DNA from: Chloromonas sp. AAM2
Taxonomy: Eukaryota; Chlorophyta; Chlorophyceae; Chlamydomonadales; Chlamydomonadaceae
Length of the DNA stretch: 64,000 nt
NCBI GenBank assembly: GCA_004335635.1
Contig: QAXH01005510.1
Location: 1 to 64,000 of the forward strand
Direction of reading: 5' to 3'
A program made the position numbers and the translations under genes. The notes beneath the pieces were generated by a model, which was given only the letters and a program-made list of their open reading frames with translations, made no database searches and was not told the DNA's origin. Position 1 is the first letter of the stretch; each line of letters opens with the position of its first letter. Positions 25,053 through 35,607 of the stretch are shown in pieces.

Positions 25053-28000
25053 ATGCCTGCAGCCCTGGCTGCACACACAGGCATCACAATGGCTGCACAA
25101 TTGTTTCAGCCACTCAGGCAATGTTGTCATCATGCAGGCAGGAGCCGCAAGCGAACGGGACGCATGGTACATGCAGCAGCCGCCTTGTGCATGTCACAAC
25201 CGCCTGTCCAGGTGCAGTTGCCCCTATGCAAGCGGCCGCCATGCTTCCAAGACAGTCTGTCCAACGTTTTAGCATGGCAACAGGCCGTGCAGGCAAACAT
25301 CAATCAGATTGGGGACAGCTTTGTAACGCAAGACAATGGACCGAGTGCAGACGAGCTTCAGGTATGCATCAGCTAGCTGCTTGTTTGGAATCATCTCACA
25401 GTCGTGGACAAGCTCGCAGTCAGGACAGCAAAGTTCAGGCTTTCAAATGGCAGCAGTAGTTCACCATTGTGTAGGTCTGACCTACATGGGGTCGTGTCTG
25501 CTGTGCAGCGAGAAGTCGGTTGGGCTCTGGAGGACGTCATAGCAGTGAGTACAGCACGTGAGACCAATCACGTGGTGGTCCAGGCAGTTGGCGTGGGATG
25601 GTCGGGGGACATGCGTGGCAAGTTTTCCTGGCTATGTTGATCATACCTCAGATCCATGCCTCACATCCTCTCCAATTCATACCTCAAATCTTCTCAGCCA
25701 TCCATGTCTTCGTACGAACCATGATGACAAAACTCTCAGGCAGCCATAACCAGGCAGGCACGAAAAGACATGCAATCTGCAGAGCACAGTCTACATCCTT
25801 GCCTCTTGACACTGAACCCAAGCGAATCTAGGGCACTGTGCTGTACAGGAGGTGCAGTACCAGCCAAAGGATCCATGGGAGCCATGTGATTGGAGGCAGC
25901 TGCAGTCCACAGTCAAAGTCACTCAGCTCAGTCAGCAGGATGTGGGCCATTGGCAGCTAAAGCTGCGAGCGCCCGTACATCAGCTTCACAGCTGGTGGGC
26001 TCTGAGGCTCAAGGTGGGCAGAACTATAGGTCCACAGGCACCATAGTCATCAGTCGGGTAGGCCATTTCTCGTGTTACTGACACTTTTTCCGGCAGGTTC
26101 ACCACGAAATGTAGTGATATGGCACATGCTTCATGCTCCTGTTGAGCTATCGAGGAAATGTTACACATGCTATTCTTTTTCATTTTTACTGTGTACCACA
26201 CCTGCTGTCTGCACCCTCCCACTCCACACATGACCTATCTGCTCGTGTCGGTGTGCCGCTCGCACATCCTGCCCGCAGGATCGGGTGCCCTTTCAGTACC
26301 TCATCTCCACCGCCCACTGGCGCACCTTTATCCTCTCCGTGGCCCCCGGTGAGTGAGCGAGTGAGTGAGTGATTATCTTCTGCATCTGAATCGTCTGGCA
26401 AGTTGAACAGAAGATCGCTTACGCTGGCATATACAGCTTCATCATTCGCACATTGCAAAGGACTGCTGGTGCTAGGATAGAACCCCGTCATCACCTGGAT
26501 TCGAACACAGGTGTGCTCATACCGCGCCCGGAGACCGAAGCCCTGCCTGACTTGGCCCTACAAGCGGTGCAGCACCGCCCGCACCTGGTTGCGCTGCCCT
26601 GGGTGGATCTGGGGACGGGCAGCGGGGCTATAGCACTGGGCGTGGCGGATGTGCTCTGGAGGCACACCAAGGTGAGAGCATGCATCCACTGCAGCTGTTG
26701 CATGGGATGATTCAGCGCATGGTAACTGCACCGCAACCCGCCTGGCGCAGACAGGCGTCACTTTGTGACTCCATTGTGGTGCTGTGCAGTCATGCCAGGC
26801 AGACGTAACGGATATCAGACAGTAGACTGGTAGTAAACAGCAGACTGTAAACAGTTGGCATTCGGATGTGTGGCATCAAGGAACTCGGGGGAGTGTGGGT
26901 ACTGTAACGCTTTCTGTAAGCTCGCGTAACAATAGTGGTTGCTTGGGTACGTGCTTGCAGGCACCCCGTGTGTTGGCTGTGGACCTCAGCCCCATAGCAG
27001 TGGCACACGCACAAGCCAACGTCACCGCTGCAGGGTTAGATTCATACGTTACCGTTCTATGGGGCTCATGGCTGGAGCCTGTGCACACCCACCTCACAGG
27101 CAATGGCATGTCACTCCAGCAGACAAGCACAACACACAGCCAACAGTCTACGCAGCCTATTCAGCAATCAGGGCAGCAGCTAACTCAACTGCCAATCCAG
27201 ACAACACAGCAGATTGAGTCACCTGGCCAGCCGCCAGTTGTGGTTCCTGCTCAGCACCTATCTGGGTCGTCAGCTCGGCAAACAATTCAGCAGCCTTGGC
27301 CTGACGAGGCCTCTGAACTCACTGGCAGCAGCTACACTGGTGCCAGGCAAGGTGGTTGGCAGGGCCCAGGCCTGCTAGGCGGAATTCTGAGCAACCCGCC
27401 CTACATTCCTCGGGCAGTGATGGAGGCGGGGCTGCAGGCGGAAGTGGGCAGACATGAACCTTGGACTGCTTTGGACGGGGGTCCAGGGGACGGCATGGAC
27501 AGTCTGAAGGTGTGTGGCTGTCTGTGGTTGGACGGCACTACAATGTACTGTGCTCTTGCAGCACGTCTAAAGGTGTAGGGATTGCAGTTCATGATGGACT
27601 GGTATGCTTAGCAACACTGTCCGCGACCGTGCTAAATTGCATGTTGGGCTAGATGGCATGTTAGGCAGGCACAGCACATGCTTCTGTACCATGCAGTGCA
27701 TGCCAGCCTGACAATACGACACAGCTTGACTGGTTCATCAGCTCGTTGGATGTTGCTGTGTTGGTGTTGCAGTCCATTTGTGAGGGATCAGCCACGGCGT
27801 TGGTGCCGGGTGGTTTCCTCGCCCTGGAGGTGAGCAGGAATAGACTTCACCAGGCCCAGTTGTAAGAGGACTAGAGAAGCCAGCAGCACCTGTTTGAGAG
27901 TGTACCAGGTCTCAATCACTCAACTTCATTTCAGTCATGTCCAAGGCAATACAAGAGGGCGGTGGTGCTGGTCAAGAGCTCAAAGCAAAAAATTTGGCCC

Positions 28001-28372
28001 TTGGTTACATGACATACGGTGCCACGGTAGCTTACTGCACCACAAGCGCGCTCTGTCAACTACCCTATGTTCGCACACAACAAGTGTGTAGTTCTGTCAG
28101 TCTCATTATCATCCAGTCAGGTCAGTCAATGCTGGCCACGCTGTTTGATCTGAGCCCAATCAAAGGCCTGCTGTTGGCTCTAATGATCGCATTATACCTT
28201 AGTTCTGAGTGTAGCCTGTTCTTGCTTGTTCCTGCAGACAGCTGGTGGACAGCAGGCAACCCTTGTAGCAGCCCTGCTGGCACAGCTTGGCCGATTCAAG
28301 GATGTACAGGTCGTCAAGGACTGCTATGGGATAGAGCGCTTTGTCACTGCAAACAAGAAGGAAGCAGTTTGA
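25053..28372 (+). CDS. prmC: PrmC/HemK-type release factor glutamine methyltransferase, organellar
   Basis: Transfers a methyl group from S-adenosylmethionine to the glutamine of the GGQ motif of class I release factors. Eight exons, all in phase: 25053-25361, 25509-25544, 25849-26013, 26279-26348, 26511-26671, 26961-27509, 27773-27829, 28238-28372; 493 residues. The first 70 or so residues are basic and Ala/Ser-rich, so a transit peptide is likely and the target is a plastid or mitochondrial release factor. Family motifs in order: PFQYLISTAHW, VLIPRPETE, the SAM loop DLGTGSGAIALGVA, acidic VLAVDLSPIAV, and the catalytic NPPYIPR. About 95 mostly Gln/Ser/Pro residues are inserted between VLWGSWLEPV and GGILSNPPY, well beyond the usual 280-residue enzyme. 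A TGTAA lies 94 bases past the stop. Confidence 0.93.
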
Positions 28373-28465
28373 TTTTCTCAATGCAACATGCGCATGGCTT
28401 CACACCAGCAGCAGGAGAGGGGTGATTCTGGGCTGTGCAACGGTGTCTCTGCGTTGCCATGTCGC

Positions 28466-28470
28466 TGTAA
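28466..28470 (+). terminator. Poly(A) signal TGTAA for PrmC
   Basis: TGTAA, the standard chlorophyte polyadenylation motif, lies 94 bases after the PrmC stop codon. Confidence 0.5.
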
Positions 28471-28559
28471 ATTACACCTGACCTTGACCTTTGGTTGGCG
28501 ACGCAGAAGCATCAGCGCAGGAGCATTGTCGCTATCGCATATGTTGCCAAGGCAAAAGA

Positions 28560-28639
28560 TGATCGGAGCAGGGTTCGAACCTGCGCCCTTTCGGACAGGA
28601 GCCTAAATCCTGCGCCTTAGACCGCTCGGCCATCCGACC
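28560..28639 (-). tRNA. tRNA-Leu (anticodon UAG)
   Basis: Reading the - strand: acceptor stem GGTCGGA/TCCGATC (one G-U pair), D arm GGCCGAGCGGTCTAAGGC, anticodon stem CAGGA/TCCTG with loop TTTAGGC giving anticodon UAG, a long variable arm (TCCGAAAGGG) typical of leucine tRNAs, T arm GCAGGTTCGAACCCTGC and discriminator A. It has no intron. Internal A and B box promoters are intact. A CTTTTG run a few bases downstream could end pol III transcription. It would read CUA codons. Confidence 0.93.
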
Positions 28640-29024
28640 AATGACCTTATCCAGAGAACACTCTGCGAAAGGGACGGAAGCAACCAGGATTCATACTGCT
28701 CATACACGCAGTTCGTCTTCTCACCATGGGCCTACTCTTCCTCTTCAGGCCAGGCTTCAGGCCGTCAGGGGTCCGGAGGCATGCTGGTTGGGTCGGTTGC
28801 TTAGCCTGTTGCTTTGTCTCTAAGGTCACCTGGTGACTGTGGTTGTATGCATCTCTCTCAGGCTGCTCTTGCTCGCCTCTACCATATGCTGTCTTGCTGT
28901 GCGGACCGCCTTCAGAGCTGATACCTCTTTCGCATGCCTGGGCCTTTCTGCGCTCTGCATCCTTGCCAGTGAGGCACTTGTTGCGTTGGTGCGATATGTG
29001 GCTATCCGCTTTTTGTCCTTCACT

Positions 29025-29090
29025 TGTCAGTGGTGCCCATCCCGTTCCGTGTCCTCTGACGGCTTCCCTGGTGTAAATACATATATACTT
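29025..29090 (+). repeat. R2 repeat, 3' end copy
   Basis: CACTTGTCAGTGGTGCCCAT then CCCGT..GTGTCCTCTGACGG and CTTCCCTGGTGTAAATAC, ending in ATACATATATA. The same order and terminal ACGGCTTCCCTGGTGT recur at 33.7 and 44.4 kb, each followed by an (ATACAT)-type tail. This looks like the 3' end of a 5'-truncated non-LTR retrotransposon. Confidence 0.7.
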
Positions 29091-30034
29091 GTCATCACCA
29101 ACCAACTTGATCTTTTGCAGATCGTTATAATGCATGCCATCAATGCGGCATTTGCGGACCCTTAGTCTCAATCCTGTCTGTATAGGATGAGAGCCTATAG
29201 CATGAGAGCAGAAGATTCACCGTATTGTTGTTGGACTGCCTGACGAAAGATCTACGGGCATGTCTGAACGCCAGCATACATTTGTAATATGAGCATTTCT
29301 ACGTGGATGATGGCTTACACCTGCGTACCATGCTATTCAGTATGGATCGCCAACCAGATTACTTGAGATGAACACAGCAAGCATATCTGGGCTTACAACG
29401 CGCGTGGACAAAACGTTGGCCCCACGTGGATGCAGCCACACAGTGGAAAGAGGAGGGTCAAGTTTGGGACTTGGTCCAACAGAACAGCTAGGCCAGAGTT
29501 AGGAGGTGCATAAGGAAATCTGCAGCAGCCAAACAATGAACACAAGCAGCAAAGCACAATCACGGCTGTCTCACTCAAAAATCTGAAGCCTAACCCAGGC
29601 TCCTATCAGTCATCCGTCTGTCTTTTGATAGGCCAACGTCTGTCTGTTGAGGCAGCCCAATCTTGCTTGCCCGATACAACCAGACAGTAGGCCTGGTTTT
29701 TGCCATGCCACAACAGAAACGTTCAAGTCACTTGGTCATGGAATGCGACTCAGGGTCTGGGAAAGGAATGTGGTAAGAAATGAACTACCTGCAGCGGTTT
29801 CTCACCAATACTAGCATGGTGTCTTATGGGTGCTCCGCAGAGGTGTCTTATGGGTGATCCGCAGAGGTGTATCGCCACTCCGATGTTACTGCAAGCATCT
29901 GCATTGATGTCGTGCGAGCACTGCCTGCCTCCCGCCCGCACCACCAGTCTGTTTGCATGCCAGGCGGTGGTCCAGGCAGACAACCCTGCTTGTGAATTGC
30001 TGGCCTGGTTGGGTGCTGTATGGTACTGCTACGC

Positions 30035-30035
<1 letters not shown>

Positions 30036-30103
<68 letters not shown>

Positions 30104-30140
30104 NNNNNNNNNNNNNNNNNNNNNNNNNNNNNNNNNNNNN

Positions 30141-30197
<57 letters not shown>
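30036..30197. repeat. Long (GT)n microsatellite with 37-N gap
   Basis: Uninterrupted GT repeats on both sides of an N gap at 30104-30140, so true length is unknown. Frames through it are artefacts. Confidence 0.95.
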
Positions 30198-30784
30198 ATG
30201 TGTGTGTTGCTTGATTTATGGTTTGTGCTGGTTGCTTGTCACTGTATGTAACCACCTGCCACCTGTCAAGGAAAGGTTTTGTCTGCGCCAACACTCCTAG
30301 CAGCCAACGCCTTGCAGTCAAATTCAGCTCAACTTGGTATGGTCACCCTCAACGACCATGCAACGAGTCAGAACTGCCACGTCCTAACGGCAACATGCAA
30401 ATGACTTAGCCATGGTTGTATAGCGTTCCAGACGTTGAGACCTTCCTGATAAGATGTGTCCAAAGTAGGGCGGCTTGCTAAACAAGCTGCAAATGGTCTC
30501 GGGGGGAGCGTCAGTAGGCCCTCATGGGCACTGTCCAACCAACGTCTCTATTCACTTGGCGGGTTGCTCAACATCATTTTCAACCTTCCTTCAAACATGG
30601 GTGGGCAAATCAATAGGCTCTCACCGATACTGTCCAACTGAGACCGGTGTCCGCTGTCAGACACGTCCCCCGACGCCCCGCCATCCGCCAGACTTCAGCC
30701 AATGTTCGACAACTCTGTCCCAGCTCAGGATCAGCGACACATGCCGGCATGCAGGATCAGCGAGGCATGCCGGCATGCAGGATC

Positions 30785-33700
30785 TCAACCAAGGACGTTG
30801 GCAAGCCGAGCAGGCAGATCCCCTCCTTCAACCACTTGGCATGAAACCGCCCCAGGCCTACCTCCTGCTCCGGGCACATACGAAAACCGCATGTGCTGCT
30901 GCTGCCCTGCCCTGGCCATCATCCACCTCAGCAGGTCGGCCCCGAGGCGCAGCGCCTGCCATGCGTCCCACTGGGCACCCCGCTGACGCGCCGCGGCGGG
31001 CAGCGTCTGGACAGGCAGCCGCTCAATCTGCGCACGAAAACACAGGCTCAACCATTGTTATTTTTGTTATCAACAACACTCAACCTGTTGAAACTGCTTG
31101 TAAACCTGAAGCAACATGCTTGTTCATTGCCCGCCGTCCCTGACCCTGCGCCTACCTGTCTTTGGCCCGTCACATCTATTGCACAGGAAAACATAACAAA
31201 CAACTCCATGGACAAACATCCGTTACTGGAGTGAAACCAGTCCGGGCTTTGTCTGCTGTCCCCAGTGCCCGCCTATCCGGTACCTGCCTTACTTGTGTGC
31301 GTGCCATGGCCACAGTCACACCCAATGCACGTGCACACAAGCATGCCCTGGGATGTGGACACACTCCACCTTGTTGAGCGTGCCCTGGTCGTCCCTGTTG
31401 CCCAGCACCAGCGTCTCCACGCCCGCCAGGAAGCTCTGCAGCCACCACTTGGACCACTTGAAGTTGACAAGTGTGCGCCACTGTCCCTGGTTTTGGGGAG
31501 CCCTGCGAGCAGGGCGCCAAAGGGGGTGTTGGCATTCTGAGGTGCCATGTGCAACACGTAACAACCAGGGAGAAGGAACAGCCTGAACCTAATCATCAAA
31601 GCTAATCCCTCAGCTAATCCCTAAGCTAATGTTTAAGCTACTACTACTCAAGTAACTGGATCTTGATGTCTAGGCTCAAACCTATCTCAAACCAACAGAG
31701 CTCGAGAAGATTCAGCTGGTTTGCACTACCACAGGTGAGGATGCTAGTTTTATCACATCAGATAAGCCGTGGCCAGGTCTCACCTGAGCGTCTTGAGTTC
31801 CAGGTACGCGCTCAGGGGCGGCAGTTCGCCCGCCCTCTCCACTGCTGCCTCATCGTCTAACAAGTCTACCTCCGCGGCAATGATCAGCGAGAGGCCGTCT
31901 ATGCGCGATGTGGTCACCGAGCAGTACTCGCTGGTGGAGTCCACGGGGGCGGTCAGGGGGTCGCCTCCGGGGGGCAGCCGGGTGCACAGGGTCTCGAACT
32001 TGTACCCTGTGACCAGCAACGGACTGCTGTGGGCAAGGAGGCAAAGAGGCTCAGCCAGGGTTGCCGGATCAATCCCAAAAGTACTGAGACACAAAGTGTT
32101 ACCAGGCTTGGCTGTAGCTGTCAGTGGAAGACTGGACAAGCAGGCCGTGCAGAAGGCAATCTTGCTTCTGAATGGCACTGTCGCCAAATCGTTCAGGGAG
32201 GCGAGAGAGAAAAAGTATTCCCAGCCCTGTCCAGGTCAAGCATAGAGGTGTTCCGGCCAGCAATAAGCAGTGGGTGAGTTCTGCTCACCATAGAAGGTCA
32301 TGAGGTCGCTGTTGGGAAAGGATGCCTCGCCTGCAGAGCAGGTGCAGCACATGGACTGCTGAGGTCAGCTCTATGCAGTTGCTAGCAGTGTCCGGCCGCG
32401 CTGCAGCCAAGGGCAACTGGGGAGCTTTGGAGGGAAGTGCCTGTTGGCTATGGAGGAGGGGAACTGAGTATGTGACATGATCCTGGACCAGATGCAGGCA
32501 CAGGTGCGAGACGTTAATAGGGCTGAAACCAATTCCAACCTTCCAGCACACGTTCAGACAATACAAAGAGTATTGAGAGGCTGTGCAACTTGTGGATAGG
32601 ACATGGGTGTGTACACAGGGACACAGTCAAGGGACTCCGAGGCAGCGCATGGAGTATGAGGCGAGATGCTGGGGCACGGCAGGCTGGCATGGGCAGGAGA
32701 CTGCAACCAACTGCTTCTGTGCTGCGCGCAAACTGCTAGGACAAGAACGAAGAGGGGAAAACCCATTGCAAGACGCGGGTACAGGTTAAAGGCTGAAACC
32801 CAACTTCTACTTGACTTCAAAGCATACCAAGAGTGCATGTGGACACTGCAGCGCTGAGTACTGGCAGGCTACGCTCAAGGCAAATAGCGTTGATAATGTA
32901 TACGTGGCCAAAGCTAATTGCGGCCGTTGCACGCTCTAGTTTGCTTGCAAGCTTCTGCGCCAGCTTGTTTCAAGGCACTGGCCGCCGCATGATGTGCGTT
33001 GACAAAGCCACAGCCACGCAGCACGCTGACGAGCATTCGCACAGTTGCCTGGAGCATTGCTCGAACCACCAGCAGCTGACATTGCCCACCTGTCTTGACG
33101 ATATCCAGGAACAGTATCCCCTGGTGCATGCACGCGTCCACCACCCACTCGTCCTTCGGGCAGAAGAGCGTACCGCACACCTTGTTCAGATTGTTGCGGT
33201 ACGTCAGCACCTGGACAAAGCACAGTGCAAACCTTGGGCGATGGGTGGACACAGGTCCTGTCACGGCGGTGTGCTGTCTGGGTTGCCTCGTGCTCAGAGC
33301 TGGTTCATGCAGCGAACACATGTTCCTTGAGTTACGCCTACTGCACCACCTGCAACACAGTTCAATTGTTATAAACTTCAGTTGTGTTTGAATTGCAGGG
33401 TCACCGGAAGCGCCAAATTTTCAGCATAGTGCGCGTTCCTGTTTCTACCCAATCTATTTTCGACCCAAGACAATTCATGACTGCGCACAGCGCAATTGGA
33501 AAGCACAGAAAACCCAGTTTCTTTGTACCCCTTGATCCACACGAGCACAGCAGGGCACTCTGCGGACAGTTCTGGGTCAGCTGCTGCAGTTTTTCAAACT
33601 GTTCCTGCAGTGAAAGATTAGGTTTTGACCTCTCGTGCAAAAGCACGCTGCCTCAGTCTCGCCCTAAAGTATGCAAAACCTCTTGTAGCTCAGGCAGTAA

Positions 33701-34865
33701 GCGTATCTGACGGCTTCCCTGGTGTAAATACATATATAATGTATCATGAGCATGATGACGGAGCGCCCACGCAATGCAGGTGTGAAGATAGATCGCTACA
33801 CGCATGTACAAGGACTAACAAGCCAAATGGAGCGTTCTGCAGACAGTTCTGGTGCAGTTGCTGCGTCTTCTCCATCTGATCTTGCGGCGAATTATTTCCC
33901 ATCTTTTCATGCAGTGTGCTGATAGGTGCTGGCCTGAGGCATGCAGAGCACCCACCTACCTGTACGCCCCGCAGCAGTGTTGCACTGCCACTGGCGGCCC
34001 CAGTCGCACCGTCTGCCCGCAGCACCGCCTGCAGCACCTGCTCCACCGGGCTGCCCTTGTCAGAGCCCTTGCGTGTAAAACTGTCAGGAAACCCATCATT
34101 CAGGTTGGCGGGCAGGGGAGGAGCGCAGTAGCAACCCAGGCCTGCATGCAGACAAGGCAAGTGCGTGAGACATGGGCTGCCCAGCAACTCACTGAGAAGA
34201 CACTTTTAAAGACGCAATAGCTAGAGAAGCTGTGCTGAAAGCCGAGTCCTGCTGGATGTAGGACCAAGGGTTGTGGCGGCCAATACGTTGCCAGTGGCAG
34301 GTCTGTACAACCTTCAGCAGGCTCATTTCTTAACGTTTGGACGGCAAATCAGTGTGCAAACTGCTGCCTTGTGCACTGCTCCACACAAACCCAGTTTGCA
34401 ATGACGACGTCGTCACGAATGTCAACCTGTACAATCTTCAGCAGGCTCATATCTCAAATGATGTATTGGACCTTTCACTTGAATGCTGATGGTTGACATG
34501 CTTGCTCACCCTCGGTGCTGCCGTACACAAACTCTCCCCCATCGAGGTCCGAAGTCTTGGACCAGCACGCAACCTGCAGGACATGAGGCCACAGCATGTT
34601 GCAGCTTATGGCTGGACACGAAATTCAAGCGGCTCCATGCCCTTTATAATCATATTTTCAAATAATCCGTACAGTTGAGCCTTTGCCCAGTACCACAGTA
34701 CACAGCGGTGAAAGGAATCGTCAGCTGTACGGAGCAACAGCAAGCAGGGCGATACCCGCGCTACACCAGCCCTACCTGGCGTGGTCTGACAAACTGGCAA
34801 TGCCTAGGCCTGTCCCGTGACTGCCACTCCGCAACAGAAAATACGTCAGCTGCTGGATCGGCCAT
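30785..34865 (-). CDS. DXO1: DXO/Rai1-family decapping exoribonuclease
   Basis: The family removes incomplete or non-canonical caps (including NAD) from RNA 5' ends and then degrades it. Eight exons in phase: 34776-34865, 34510-34573, 33960-34141, 33090-33210, 32289-32355 (least sure), 31784-32026, 31370-31502, 30785-31027; 380 residues, close to animal DXO (about 396). In-frame stops precede the ATG in its own exon. Family landmarks: EVAC-like VACWSKTSDLDGGEF, PPLPANLNDGF, the RNA-binding VLTYRNNLNKV, GYKFETL, the metal-binding EVD in IIAAEVDLLDDE, YLELKTLR (second acidic site), QWRTLVNFKWSKWWLQSFLA and a C-terminal RFSYVPGAG. No long N-terminal extension of the land-plant type is seen. The last exon may instead splice after VPGAG. 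The E3-E4 intron holds transposon fragments. Confidence 0.88.
33541..33900 (-). mobile_element. Duplicated transposon fragment with R2 end, in DXO intron
   Basis: On the - strand 33401-33646 contains QEQFEKLQQLTQNCPQSALL and 33744-33900 contains QDQMEKTQQLHQNCLQNAPF, clearly related peptides about 270 bases apart. Between them, at 33706-33737, is an R2 3' end (TGACGGCTTCCCTGGTGTAA plus ATACATATATA). They are remnants of a repeated element, protein family unknown. The block lies in the intron between DXO exons 3 and 4. Confidence 0.5.
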
Positions 34866-35607
34866 TGTTCAGGCAGTCTACCGCCCTGCAAGCAGACAGA
34901 AAATAAACATATGATGGAACCAAGGCTGTGGGAGGTGTTTGATTTTGTTGCGAGAGGTTGCACAGGTGTTGCACGGGTGTTGCACAGGTAATGCACAGGT
35001 GTTGTGGCACACACCATAAAATTTCATGTGATGCATCACACACGATCATGCAGGCTGGAATGTATATGTATGGTATGGTCGTGATGCTGTTGAGGGGTGT
35101 AGGCGGGTTGCCTACCTGTTTTCAATCCAACATGGTGCAAGCTCCCTCCCTGATCTCCTCGTCTCCACGCTCCTCCATCTGGAAGTCAGACAAGCAGAAA
35201 TGGCCGCACTCCTAGGCACCTCAGCTCAGTAACGTCAGCATTTGCCGCACGTGCTGGGTCGATCGACTGGGCAAATCTTGCAATGCCGAGCAACACAGCC
35301 AGGGAACTTCCATTTGAGTCGCTGTTGAACGACCATTCATTTCCGTCCTTCAGACTTGTGTACAAATTCCCGTAACCGTGCCACCGACATCAACACGTCT
35401 ACGCGATATCCTGAGGTTGGTGCTGATTGTGAACTTTGCAGCTAAGCGTTGCGGGATTCAACAAAGCACGCAAATGGCCCACTGACGCGAGCTGTTGGCG
35501 TGCCCGCAGTGGAAGCAAGTGTGCCTAGTGGAACCCTAGCGTCACAAGGAAGCTGGTGTCAAGCCCTGAACCACAGCCTTGCGCCTATCTTATCATCCTT
35601 CGACTTG
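34866..35607. promoter_or_regulatory. Divergent promoter region, DXO / At5g03900-like
   Basis: 742 bases between opposing start codons. The DXO side probably includes a spliced 5' UTR: a CAG acceptor lies 20 bases before its ATG, and a GTAGGC donor at about 35116. No named promoter element is seen. Confidence 0.4.

Larger units (their letters stand above)
28640..30784. other. Intergenic region with retroelement end and (GT)n tract
   Basis: No exon chain or recognisable protein on either strand. A long frame on the - strand at 28647-29171 is the complement of R2-type repeat DNA and has no known domain. Features inside: an R2 copy at 29025-29090 and a dinucleotide tract around the gap at 30.1 kb. 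The rest shows nothing I can name. Confidence 0.5.

Noticed and set aside
28647..29171. 174-residue open frame on the - strand
   Set aside because: It is the complement of R2-type repeat DNA, has no domain and no splice partners, and is not a plausible gene.
29826..30321. Long frames through the (GT)n tract on both strands
   Set aside because: Dinucleotide repeats are open in most frames and the N gap is translated as X; not coding.
35104..35180. Short frame starting MEERGDEEIREG as the DXO N-terminus
   Set aside because: It ends in a stop after 18 residues, and in-frame stops precede the ATG at 34865; more likely a 5' UTR exon.
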